Shown here: piece by piece, positions 21,259 through 30,835 of the stretch
Numbering within the stretch: position 1 is the first letter of the stretch
Layout of the letters: every line of letters begins with the position of its first letter
Assembly: GCF_027943255.1 (NCBI RefSeq)
Contig: NC_072892.1
Coordinates: forward strand, 28,729,792-28,793,791
Direction of reading: 5' to 3'
Origin: Anastrepha obliqua
Taxonomy: Eukaryota; Arthropoda; Insecta; Diptera; Tephritidae
DNA length: 64,000 nucleotides
The notes under the pieces: model-generated
What the model was told of the DNA's origin: nothing
Databases searched by the model: none
The model's input: the letters and a program-made list of their open reading frames with translations, nothing else
Made by a program: the position numbers and the translations under genes

Positions 21259-22650
21259 CAAGGTGACCAATTTTGTTTTTGAATAACTTTTTCACTAAAT
21301 AAAGAAATGATTTCGGGTAATAGAAATCCTTATTTTGACCTTTACGCTCTCCATTGCTTGTATGTTTTAATACAGCAGCTGTCAAGTTCACAAGTGTCAA
21401 ATATGATTGTCGAACGGTGCGATTTGCACGGGCATCAGCTGTTTGTTAGTTGGCTAAATGACAGTCCAGAGTATTGTTTACAAAGGCGGAACGCATTTTG
21501 CCGAGAGTAAACGCGAGAAAAGAAAATCAGTAATGGATTTCAAACGTAATAGTGCGATTGCATTATATTTGGCTGGAAAATCACAACCAGCGATTATTCG
21601 TGAGCTCGAGCACCTTAATGTAAATAAAGTTTTTGTTTATCGCACCATTACTCGTTACAATGATACTGCTAGCAGTCGGGAAACGTCATGGACATGGTCA
21701 TCAAAAGACTGCAACGTCACGTGAAATGGTTCAAAAAGTGAAGAAGCCACTTGAGCGAAATCCCCGACGAAGTGCCAATCAAATGGCGAAAGAACTGAAA
21801 ATATCTGACCGTAGTATCCGCCGCATACTGAAAAATTATCTCAAAGTCAAGCCTTACAAGATCCAAAATACAAAAGGCGCATGATCTCACACCAAAGCAG
21901 CAACGAATCAGTCTTGAGAGAGCGAAAGAGTTGCTTCGCTTAGCCGAAAGCGGTAAATTTCTGAACATTGTGTTTTCTAACGAGAAAATTTTTTAAATTG
22001 AGCAATTCGTAAACTCCCAAAACGATAGGGTTTATCTGACTGACCGTTCATACGAGAATTTGAGTCGTCGATTGGCCAGCAGGAGGCAGCACCCGTACAG
22101 TTAATAACCGCAGAGCCTGAGTCAAGGTAAATGGGAAATATTATCGGGAAAGTTTTCTGGAGGTTGCTTTGAAACCGTGGGCAGATGAACATTTCGGTGG
22201 CACACCATGGACGTTCCAACACGACTCGGCACCGTCACATAAAGCTCGTGTGAACCAAGAATGGTTAAAAAACAATGTTCCGAACTTCATAACGTTCACA
22301 CATTGGCTCTCAAATTCACCAGATGAGAATCCGATGGATTATTCTCTTTAGGCTATTTCGGAGAGCAAGGTCCGAACCAAAAGATTCACCAGTCTCGTGG
22401 CGCTGAAAAAAGCCATTGTCCGCGAGTGGGCCAAAATGTCTGCAAGTCACATTCGGGCAGCTTGCGATTCGTTTCTGGACAGTCTCAAAGCCATAGCCAA
22501 GGCAAAAGGTGGTCATATCGAGCTAAAGTAAATTGATTTATAATTTTGTATTCTTTACACACATTTTTTTACTTTGAATTGAGTAAAAGAAATTTTTCAA
22601 ACTAAATTTATGAGTTTTTTAATTGGCCACAATCCGAGTGCCGACCCCTG
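21259..22650 (+). mobile_element. maT-type (DD37D) mariner-like transposon
   Basis: Begins CAAGGTGACCAATTTTG after TA and ends at ...CGACCCCTG before TA; the terminal CARGG match is short. The transposase inside has its second and third catalytic Asp residues separated by 37 residues, the maT (DD37D) spacing. The left 60-220 bp, including TTTTTGAATAAC and GTTCACAAGTGTCAAAT, are shared with the MITEs at 504-735 and 42137-42367. About 1.39 kb is a normal length for the group. The precise right end is uncertain. Confidence 0.75.
21533..22531 (+). pseudogene. maT transposase, inactivated
   Basis: From the ATG at 21533 the N-terminus reads MDFKRNSAIALYLAGKSQ, a helix-turn-helix with NVNKVFVYRTITRYND. 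A second block (NPRRSANQMAKELKISDRSI) follows after a frameshift near 21670-21720. The first catalytic position reads FSNEK, i.e. Asn instead of Asp, near 21976. Stops follow at about 21992 and 22107. The C-terminal part has WTFQHDSAPSHKARV (second Asp) and SPDENPMDYS (third Asp), then ends ...AKGGHIELK. The loss of the first Asp plus stops and shifts make it non-functional. Confidence 0.85.
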
Positions 22651-22749
22651 TAACTCAAAGTTTCAAAATTAAAAAAAAAAAAATCAATTTTCGTCTAAAA
22701 TTTAAACTTTTTAGACAGAATTTTTAGAAAAGCAGTTTTGTATTCCACT

Positions 22750-23800
22750 CTCTAGGGATGTATATCCTTTATGCTATCCAAGTAGTTTCTGATACCGAAT
22801 CGTTTAAAAAAGCTGCAACAGGTGATAGTTCAAATGATTGGATGAAAAGTATGAAAAGTGAATTTGAGTCGCTGATGGTTAATAGGACTTGAGTGCTAGT
22901 TGACTTACCTCCTGACCGAAAAGCAATACTTTCAAAACAAAACGGGATGAGAATGGTATTCAATTTCTAGAAAAACTATACTAATAGCCAAGAAGTTTGG
23001 CCAACGTGAGGGCTTAGATTACACTGAACCTTTGTTCCAATCGTCAGGTATGAATCTTTAAGATTTCTAATAGCATTAGAATTATAATAGCTGTTTCGAC
23101 GTTCCTCACGCTCAGAGGCGTGTGAGAAGCGATCTGGACCAATGTTTTTATCGGAAGGAGACGACGGCAAAGATCAGATGGTTAAAACGCCATACATGCG
23201 CACAAAGGGGTGGTTGTTGTTTGCTGTGCAGATAACCAGACTCGATACATATACATTTGTTACAGTGTTCACGTGTTAACCGGATACGCTATAAATCCCC
23301 AAGCCATATTGGGAGTCTGTTAAGCGGGTAATGTGGTGTCTGAACGTTGGCATAGACAAGGTCATGATATTGGTTACTCCGATGTAATCAGCATCAGCCC
23401 AATCAGGGCTGGATATATATGTAGATGACAGGTGTTCGTTTACCCGATATGCTTTTACTTACAATCTGAACCTACTGCTTGGGAGATGAAAAGAAAATAT
23501 ATTATCAACGGAGGCAGAGTTGTTGTCTGTAGTTGCTGCTATCTAGAAGCTTATTTGGCTGAGAAGATTAAAAGGCGAACTTATACCTCAAGATGATCTC
23601 TGCTTCTTTTTGTATTCCGGCAATAAATGCGCTATCTGGATGGCACAGAACAACTCCCACTCACTACGCACCAAACATATTGACACTAAGGCAAAATTTA
23701 TTGTCAACAGATAGAAAATAAATATGCAGAGTTAAAGTGTCTGCCCCCTAACGAAATGGAAGCATATATTCTAACTAAAGGCATCACTGCGCAAAAATTT
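22750..23800 (+). pseudogene. Decayed Ty1/copia pol fragment (RT to RNase H)
   Basis: Near 22810-23050 shifting plus-strand frames read NDWMKSMKSEFESLMVNRT, VLVDLPPDRKAI and TFVPIVRY, the start of a copia-type RT (ExW...NxTWxLVxxPxxxKxIGxKWVFKxK...TFAPVVR). Near 23630-23700 the frame reads AIWMAQNNSHSLRTKHIDTK, the end of the copia RNase H. The intervening ~600 bp are eroded, and no LTR is recognisable. It is much older than the intact copia element that starts 28 bp downstream and differs from it in sequence. Confidence 0.75.
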
Positions 23801-23822
23801 AAATATATTCTTCTTCGAAAAA

Positions 23823-23827
23823 AATCG
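23823..23827. repeat. 5-bp target-site duplication (left) of copia element
   Basis: AATCG immediately before the 5' LTR; the same five bases follow the 3' LTR at 28317-28321. A 5-bp duplication is standard for copia integrases, and its perfection shows the element is still in its original insertion site. Confidence 0.95.
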
Positions 23828-24054
23828 TGTAAGAATCATAGCAACCCATGATTATAAGAATTACAGCAAACAATGATTGTAAGAATCATAGCAGGCCATG
23901 ATTTGTAAGAATCATAGTTGGCCATGAACATTTTGGTTCAGGCGTTATTCTTAGTTTTAATATGTACAGTTAGTTGAAATAAAGCAACCGAGCAGTTTAA
24001 ACGTGCGTTTCCTTTGTTCCCGGATGTGTTATATAAAGGTAAAATAACCTTACA
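23828..24054 (+). repeat. 5' LTR of copia element
   Basis: TGTAAG...TTACA. The first ~100 bp consist of four imperfect ~25-bp direct repeats with consensus TGTAAGAATCATAGCA..CCATGAT (starts near 23828, 23853, 23878 and 23904). An AATAAA polyadenylation signal lies at 23977-23982. A TATA-like TTATATAAAGG at about 24029 is too close to the LTR end to place the start site inside the LTR, so the promoter is probably TATA-less or initiator-driven. Confidence 0.95.
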
Positions 24055-24055
24055 T

Positions 24056-24071
24056 TGGTTATGGGCCCAGA
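24056..24071 (+). other. Primer-binding site, initiator-tRNA-Met half-molecule type
   Basis: Just after the LTR the sequence reads GGTTATGGGCCCAGA. This is complementary to the anticodon-stem/loop region (TGGGCCCATAACC) of insect initiator tRNA-Met rather than to a tRNA 3' end. Drosophila copia is known to prime from such a 5' half-tRNA, so this element most likely does the same. Confidence 0.85.
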
Positions 24072-24125
24072 TCACGTGGGCAATTGATTTTGTTTCTTTT
24101 TTGGGTATCGCGTTGATACGGAAAA

Positions 24126-27100
24126 ATGAGTGCAATCGCAAATATTGAAAAACTTTCCCAGGACAATTACGCGACGTGGTCGGTACAGGTAAAAAGCCTG
24201 TTAGTAACATTAGATTTGTGGGAATATGTGGTTGGCGAAAAGCCGGACGAAGAGATTGCAAGGGCTCTCTGGGTAAAAAGTGACCAGAAAGCATTGGCAA
24301 CAATTACATTGTGCGTAAAATCTAGTGAATTAATACACGTAAAAAGTTGTGCAACTTCAAAGGAAGCGTGGCGGGTCCTAAATTCAATTTATTGCACAGA
24401 TAGTGCCGCGCGTAAGGTTGCTCTATTTAAAAAGTTAATACACTTCAAAATTTCCATGCAAGACAAGTTCGCAGCGCGTGTAAATGAGTTTCGTTCAATT
24501 GTTGAGGATCTTAGAGAAATAGGAATTGTGGTGCCAGACGATTTCATCTCAATTTTGCTTCTCTGTAGTCTCCCTGATGAGATGGAAAGTTTTGTAGTGG
24601 CTATTGAAAGCCGGGATACCTTGCCGAAATTCGATGCGTTGGTGTCAAAAATTTTGGAAAGCGAAATACGCCAAAATGAAAAGTGTTCAACTCCTGATGA
24701 AAAGGTGTTTTTGGCCAAGTCCAAAAGTCGACAAAAAATTGTGTGTTTTAAATGTGGCAAAAAGGGACATATACGTGCCCAATGTAAAGTGCCAATGCCT
24801 AAAGAAAAAAGAAATGAAAAGGCATGTTGTTTGTTTGAAGAGCGAAAAAATGATAGTGACATGTGGATTTTAGACAGTGGTGCTAGTTCGCACATGTGTA
24901 TGAAACAAAGTTTTTTCAACTCAATTGAGCCCAGAAGGCAAGAAATAGTGCTTGCAACGGGAAAAACAATTTATGCGAAAGGTATAGGTACGGTGAGCTT
25001 AAAAACGGAATTTATGAACATAATTTTACATAATGTGTGGTATGTTCCTGAACTAAAATCAAATTTTTTCTCAATTGGCAAAGCCATAGAATACGGTCAT
25101 TCAATAAAATTTTCGGAAAATAACGCATTAATGGAAACAAAAGAAGGAGAAAGCATGTTAAAAGCAAAGTTAGTCGGTGGTGTATTTGTTGTTAAAATGA
25201 CAATTAGAAAACCGGTTGAAAAGTTAAATGCCTTAATTGAAAATAAAATGTTAGAAAAGTGGCATAAAAGATTCGGACATGTAAATATAAATGATTTGCG
25301 AATCCTGTCAAACAAAAATCTGGTACGAGGTTTGAATATAAGTGGCGTTCATAATTATCAGTGTGTAACTTGTGCTGTTTGCAAAATTCGTAGCTTGCCT
25401 TACAATGCATATGGTAGGGTATTATCGGAAAACGTGCTGGACTTGATTCATACAGATCTTTGTGGTCCCATGCGGGTTAAATCGTTGGGGGGAGCGTCAT
25501 ATTTCATTACATTTATTGATGATTTCTCCCGTTATATGACAGTGTATTTTTTGAAAAATAAATCTGATGCTTTTGATGCATTTAAACATTTTGCTGTGAC
25601 TGCGGAGACACAGATAGGCCGAAAAATAAAAACTGTTAGAAGTGATAATGGTAAAGAGTTTGCCAATATGATGTTTAAGCGGTATTTTAGTGAAAGGGGT
25701 ATTGTTCACCAAACTTCAGTTAGCTATTCGCCACAACAAAATGGCGTGGCTGAGAGAGCGAACAGAACATTAGTGGAAATGGCGCGTTGTTTACTCGAAA
25801 GTTCGACATTGCCTCAATATTTGTGGGGAGAAGCCATTAATACATCGGTGTACTTGAGAAATAGAACTATAACTAAAGTGTTGAAAAACTTAACTCCTTA
25901 TCAAGTGTGGTATAACAGGAAACCTTCGGTGTCACATTTTAAAATTTTTGGCTGTGACGTGGTGGCTTTAAAGAAAGGGCCATATAAGGGTGGCAAATTC
26001 GATACAAAAGGCACTAAACTAAAATTTGTTGGCTATGCCGGAAGTGCTAAAGGCTATAGACTTTATAATCAAAACAAGCGAAGCATTGTTATAGCTCGTG
26101 ATTGTATATTTTTTGAATCGTCTTTTGAACCAATTTTAATACAAGAAGACGTTAGTGAAGAAGTACCTTTCTACCATGAAATAAAAGAGTCATCTCCATC
26201 GGATGATGGCAAGTGCGGTGAAATTCAGAATGAAAGTGTTGTTGAAGAGCAACTTGAAGACAATGGCGATGATGATGATGAGGGGTATTCTTTAGATGAA
26301 GAAAACGACCCGGTAGTTACGCGAAAAAGAGGTCGAGGAAGACCAAAATTATTACGAACAGGTACTGTTGGTAGACCAAAAAGACGGTATAATGAGGTAG
26401 AGGTTTTAAATTACATTGCTGAGAGTCCTGAAACTGTAGAAGAAGCTTTGTCTTCGCCAGAACGTGAATATTGGGAGGAAGCTATGCAAATAGAGTTCGA
26501 TTCGCTTATTAAAAATAATACGTGGGTGTTGGTGGACCGACCAAAACATAAAAACGTCATTGGTTGTAGGTGGGTGTTCACCAAGAAGCGAAAACCATGT
26601 GGTCGTATCGAAAAGTACAAAGCGAGATTGGTAGCTCAGGGGTGCTCCCAAAGGCGCAACATTGATTACACCGAGACTTACGCACCTGTTGTACGACATT
26701 CGACCATTCGATTGTTGTTGGCTTTAGCAGCGAAGTACCAACTGGTGGTTAATCATGTCGATGTGGTATCAGCTTATTTAAATGGTGATTTAAACGAAGA
26801 CGTCTTCATGGTACAACCATTAGCGTTTGAAAGTTCAAGATACCCCAATAAGGTTTGCAAATTAATTAAACCCATCTACGGTCTTAAACAGGCAGGCCGC
26901 GAGTGGAACAAAAAGATCTCCGAAATCCTCACGACTATGGGCTTCAAAAGATGTCAAGCGGATAGTTGTGTATATTTTAAGAGGGAGTATAGTTCCATGT
27001 GTCTTATTGGTTTGTACGTGGATGATATGCTGTTAGCTTGCTCTAATGCAGGGCAGACGAAAATTATTTTAAAGCAGCTAAATGAGTTTGTTGAAGCTGT

Positions 27101-27971
27101 AGATAAAGGGCCGGTATCGTTTTATTTAGGTATGGAAATAGAGAGAGATGCATCTACTGGCACAATATCAATTCATCAAGAACATTATGTGAATCAACTT
27201 CTTAAAACATGGGGAATGGACTCATGCAAGTCGGCAACTACACCTTGGGTTGATGGCACGGTACTCAAGAAGTGTGAGAAGCAGTGTAAAGATATTGACG
27301 CGATGCGATACCAAAGTTTAATCGGAGGGTTGATGTACCTGGCGGAAATATCTAGGCCAGATATCGCCCATGTTGTATCTAAATTATCACAATTTAATAA
27401 TCATCCACATGAAGAACATTTTAAAGCCGCGAAGCACGTGTTACGATATTTGAAGCAGAGTTCAGCAGCGAAAATAACTTATTCATCTACAGGCGAAAAT
27501 TTGGTGTGCTACACAGATTCCGACTGGGCTGGTGACGTATCTGACCGCAAATCATACAGCGGTTACGTAGTATTCATGTCTAATGGTCTGGTTTCTTGGG
27601 AATCAAAAAAGCAGTCTATTGTTGCCCTCAGTACAATGGAGGCAGAATATATAGCTCTATGTCAAGGCGCAAAAGATGTTGTTTTTCTTCGAGCGTTGTT
27701 GCATGAAATGGGGTATGACGGATACGTAAATGAACCTACGAACATGCATTGCGATAATCAAAGTGCACAATTTTTGCTGAAGAACCCGATGGTGCACAAG
27801 CGCAGTAAACACATAGATTTAAGATTTCATTACGTCCGTGAGTTGTTTGAAAAGGGCGTAATCGAGGTACATTTTGTAAATACTGATGTAAATGCAGCAG
27901 ATATAATGACTAAATTTTTAAAGAAATTGAAACATAAAAATGGATGTAAATTGCTAAAGCTTACAATGTAA
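24126..27971 (+). CDS. Copia polyprotein (gag-protease-integrase-RT-RNase H)
   Basis: An uninterrupted 1281-residue frame, the usual one-ORF arrangement of copia. The gag region is residues 1-200, with a CCHC zinc knuckle (CFKCGKKGHIRAQC) at 207-220. The aspartic protease active site DSG is at 250-252. A GAG-pre-integrase HHCC region lies around 377-430. Integrase catalytic residues are D444, D507 and E543 (35 residues between the last two). An RGRGRPK AT-hook-like patch in the linker is near 735. Reverse transcriptase starts about 797, with catalytic YVDD at 964-967. RNase H has TDSDW (D1131), MEAEY (E1172/E1174), CDNQSA (D1210) and a KHIDLRFHY end. All catalytic residues I checked are present, with no stop or frameshift. 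Gag and pol products would come from proteolysis and, as in copia, perhaps alternative splicing; no spliced form is demonstrable here. Confidence 0.97.
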   Translation: MSAIANIEKLSQDNYATWSVQVKSLLVTLDLWEYVVGEKPDEEIARALWVKSDQKALATITLCVKSSELIHVKSCATSKEAWRVLNSIYCTDSAARKVALFKKLIHFKISMQDKFAARVNEFRSIVEDLREIGIVVPDDFISILLLCSLPDEMESFVVAIESRDTLPKFDALVSKILESEIRQNEKCSTPDEKVFLAKSKSRQKIVCFKCGKKGHIRAQCKVPMPKEKRNEKACCLFEERKNDSDMWILDSGASSHMCMKQSFFNSIEPRRQEIVLATGKTIYAKGIGTVSLKTEFMNIILHNVWYVPELKSNFFSIGKAIEYGHSIKFSENNALMETKEGESMLKAKLVGGVFVVKMTIRKPVEKLNALIENKMLEKWHKRFGHVNINDLRILSNKNLVRGLNISGVHNYQCVTCAVCKIRSLPYNAYGRVLSENVLDLIHTDLCGPMRVKSLGGASYFITFIDDFSRYMTVYFLKNKSDAFDAFKHFAVTAETQIGRKIKTVRSDNGKEFANMMFKRYFSERGIVHQTSVSYSPQQNGVAERANRTLVEMARCLLESSTLPQYLWGEAINTSVYLRNRTITKVLKNLTPYQVWYNRKPSVSHFKIFGCDVVALKKGPYKGGKFDTKGTKLKFVGYAGSAKGYRLYNQNKRSIVIARDCIFFESSFEPILIQEDVSEEVPFYHEIKESSPSDDGKCGEIQNESVVEEQLEDNGDDDDEGYSLDEENDPVVTRKRGRGRPKLLRTGTVGRPKRRYNEVEVLNYIAESPETVEEALSSPEREYWEEAMQIEFDSLIKNNTWVLVDRPKHKNVIGCRWVFTKKRKPCGRIEKYKARLVAQGCSQRRNIDYTETYAPVVRHSTIRLLLALAAKYQLVVNHVDVVSAYLNGDLNEDVFMVQPLAFESSRYPNKVCKLIKPIYGLKQAGREWNKKISEILTTMGFKRCQADSCVYFKREYSSMCLIGLYVDDMLLACSNAGQTKIILKQLNEFVEAVDKGPVSFYLGMEIERDASTGTISIHQEHYVNQLLKTWGMDSCKSATTPWVDGTVLKKCEKQCKDIDAMRYQSLIGGLMYLAEISRPDIAHVVSKLSQFNNHPHEEHFKAAKHVLRYLKQSSAAKITYSSTGENLVCYTDSDWAGDVSDRKSYSGYVVFMSNGLVSWESKKQSIVALSTMEAEYIALCQGAKDVVFLRALLHEMGYDGYVNEPTNMHCDNQSAQFLLKNPMVHKRSKHIDLRFHYVRELFEKGVIEVHFVNTDVNAADIMTKFLKKLKHKNGCKLLKLTM

Positions 27972-28077
27972 TTAAAGTGTACTCAAAAGTAGCAATATTA
28001 TTATTACAGTTTTGTCGTAATGAAAATATTAAAATACGGAAAATTTTGAAAAATGTAATTTATAAAATAACTGGGTT

Positions 28078-28088
28078 GAGAGGGAGAA
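28078..28088 (+). other. Polypurine tract
   Basis: GAGAGGGAGAA directly upstream of the 3' LTR, as needed for plus-strand DNA priming in LTR retrotransposons. Confidence 0.8.
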
Positions 28089-28089
28089 T

Positions 28090-28316
28090 TGTAAGAATCA
28101 TAGCAACCCATGATTATAAGAATTACAGCAAACAATGATTGTAAGAATCATAGCAGGCCATGATTTGTAAGAATCATAGTTGGCCATGAACATTTTGGTT
28201 CAGGCGTTATTCTTAGTTTTAATATGTACAGTTAGTTGAAATAAAGCAACCGAGCAGTTTAAACGTGCGTTTCCTTTGTTCCCGGATGTGTTATATAAAG
28301 GTAAAATAACCTTACA
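28090..28316 (+). repeat. 3' LTR of copia element
   Basis: Reads identically to the 5' LTR over 227 bp and is followed by the target duplication AATCG (28317-28321). It contains the same four ~25-bp direct repeats and AATAAA signal. Confidence 0.95.
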
Positions 28317-28321
28317 AATCG

Positions 28322-29140
28322 ATTTTTTGGAAATAATTTTAATCTATTCTACAACTATTTAAGAATATACTTTCAAAATTTCAAGTCGATATCTGTATTT
28401 TTGAAGGAGTGACAAAATTTTTAACAGGACGCGACGGGTGGCCTGATCGCCTGTATCCAAAACTTTAAACGCGTTTTTCTCGAAACATCATTTTTCGATT
28501 TTGTGTACACAATTGAGAACGCTGTATTGAACCAATCAGGCTTTACAATAGCTCATTTTAAAGATAATTAAATTGTTTTCAATGTGACATTAAGTGTTTT
28601 TTTTTTAAAAAAGATTTTCATATTTTTTTGTAATTTTAAAGTCAATTTTTATGCATGAAAAATCACTTTTAACATAAAACTGGGTAAAAAATATCAATTT
28701 CGACATTTTTTTTTTAAATCAAAATGTCACATCGAAGGTATTATCCTAAAGTTTTAAAAAAAATTTGTTTTTTTTATTTCAGAAAAAAATTCAGAGCGCT
28801 AGAATGTACACAGATAGAATGAGGTGCCATGGACGAGGTGTATATTTCCATACTTAAAATGTTTTTTTTCTTCTCCGAAAATTTTTGTAGACAGTCAAGA
28901 CATTTATTAAAGTACTTTATGAATTACAAAACGTTTGAAGTTATTTTACCTGAGAAAAAAATTCCCAAAAATGATGCATTTTTCGACCGTCTAAATGAGG
29001 GTCCCCCCTTAATACACATAAAAGCCAAGCGTCCTGCTGCTCCCGACATATAGCGCAAAATATTATATAATTCCATCGCTTTCAAATCCTTCCGCCTGAA
29101 AGTATGCCTTGAAAATTTGTAGTGCACTTATCAGTACAGT
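28322..29140. other. Non-coding DNA with a dispersed-repeat motif
   Basis: The motif CCAAAACTTTAAACGCGTTTTTCTCGAAAC near 28456-28485 is the complement of a block seen at 13250, 14724 and 19308, so this is probably an eroded copy of the same TTAA-type element family. The open frame 28829-29053 has no recognisable similarity. Confidence 0.4.
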
Positions 29141-30534
29141 ACGGTATGTACCATATATGTATATATATATATATGTATGTATGTGGATATGTATATATAT
29201 ATATAGATTCTACAACAAGAACAAACAAATGGTATTGAAGTGAGTAAATGCAAATTTAATAAATGCGGCACCATGAATAGAGTTTGAAAAAGTAATGTTC
29301 GAAAGTGCTTAATGCACATTTAGCGTTCAGCATAAATGGCCCATCAAGTAACATCTTTCAAAGAATAAATGGAAACGAGTGAGATGAATTAGTATATTTA
29401 CAAACGTATATATGTATGTATGTATGTAAATGGAAGGCATGAGCAACTAAAAAAGTTTTGGGATCCTAATTCAGGGGAGGTGCTGAAAAATTAATTATTT
29501 TTGTAGAATCCTGTTTCTCTCAGGCACTTCATACAGTAAAAATGCAGCCCCACTTTATGTAATATACTTCGTCAATCACACTTCTGTTCTTCAAAAAACT
29601 CACTTAAGATTCAACAGTTTTTAAAGTCTTATTGTCGTTCAAAGCAAATCGAATCTCTTACCGTTATGAGTTCACTCCCCACTCGTTCACTTTTTTTAGT
29701 TTATATTCTTCACACAAAGATAGTGGCAGCAATGACGCCATATGTAACAGACATTACGTCGTTTGCACATATTATGGCTGATAGAAACAAGGGTGAGTTT
29801 GCTGCGATAGCTCTTTTATATGTACGTGCATATGTATGTATACACATAAGGGAGGATACGATGCTGTTAATGCCGCTGTCGCTGAATGTTCTTTGGTGAC
29901 TATGGTAGTTGATATGCTTTAAATATTTTCGCTTTTGTTGTTATTGCTGCGGGCTCTGTTGGAAATTTTGAATTTTCTTCGTTTTCTTTTGTATTGTTAG
30001 CACGTTAACGTTGCGCTATTGCTCCAACAGAGTTTGTAAATAAGTATTCCTTTTTCAATTTTTATACAACTGTTGTTTGTTCTCCTTTGGCTGCTGTGTC
30101 CGGAATATTGTATTGGTCGACTTCATCAACCAATCACAATCACTTTCAACATGGCCGTAGTTCAATTTTATATATTCTCATTGTGCTGTCTTTTGTAGTT
30201 GCTCAATCTTCTTAACTTTTTGACTACATACAGAAAGAGCTTTTTTGAGTCGAAAGTGAAGACCAGCGCTTGCGATTCATAGCTCGAATTTCGACTGCTT
30301 GTGTTCTTACACAACTCGAATGAAATCATTGGCGCGAGCATTGTATAAAACAAATTTCTTAGAGAAAGTTTATGTAGATATGTTTGCTTGGTTCTTTTTG
30401 TGCTCAGGGAATTCTCTTTTGGCCGGCACGATTTTATTATGGCATTAATATGCGTTAATATTAAGTGTTACTTTACTCACATAAAGTGAGCTTCAACCGT
30501 GCTTCGATTTGACTAAAACGACGTTACAAACGTA
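29141..30534. other. Intergenic, TA/TG microsatellites, no gene seen
   Basis: (TA)n/(TATG)n tracts occur at about 29150-29205 and 29405-29430. The remaining sequence contains open frames under 80 codons with no similarity I recognise. Confidence 0.45.
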
Positions 30535-30835
30535 CAGCCATGGTCATACAAATAGCACATTTAGACTTTGAAAGCAAAGAGTTGAATATGTTTTTAAATA
30601 ATTATTTTTTATTGGGGGAAAAAAGCAACATAAAAAATAAAAGACTTATTTACTTCCACTTTAAAACAAAAAAAATGGTCAAAAAAATTTCAGTTCTGAT
30701 TTAATTTACGACAACGTTGATTACTCATGAAACCTCCTGGACACATAAATAGCACATCCTAAAAATTCCAAATAAAAGCAAAAATAGTAAACAAATCAGA
30801 TAGTTAAGTAATAATATTCTTTTACCAGATTAGTA

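Larger units (their letters stand above)
23828..28316 (+). mobile_element. Ty1/copia LTR retrotransposon, complete and apparently intact
   Basis: The 4489-bp element has two 227-bp LTRs (23828-24054 and 28090-28316) that I read as identical base for base, each TG...CA, with matching 5-bp duplications AATCG outside. Between them lie a tRNA-primer site (24056-24071), one 1281-codon frame encoding gag to RNase H, and a purine-rich tract before the 3' LTR. Identical LTRs mean insertion was recent on the scale of neutral substitution. It is inserted in non-coding DNA next to an older copia fragment. Confidence 0.97.

Noticed and set aside
24389..25712. Several minus-strand open frames inside the copia element
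   Set aside because: They are antisense shadows of the polyprotein frame.
29661..29899. 77-codon plus-strand frame MSSLPTRSLFLVYIL...
   Set aside because: No similarity recognised and no splice or promoter context; AT-rich chance frame.
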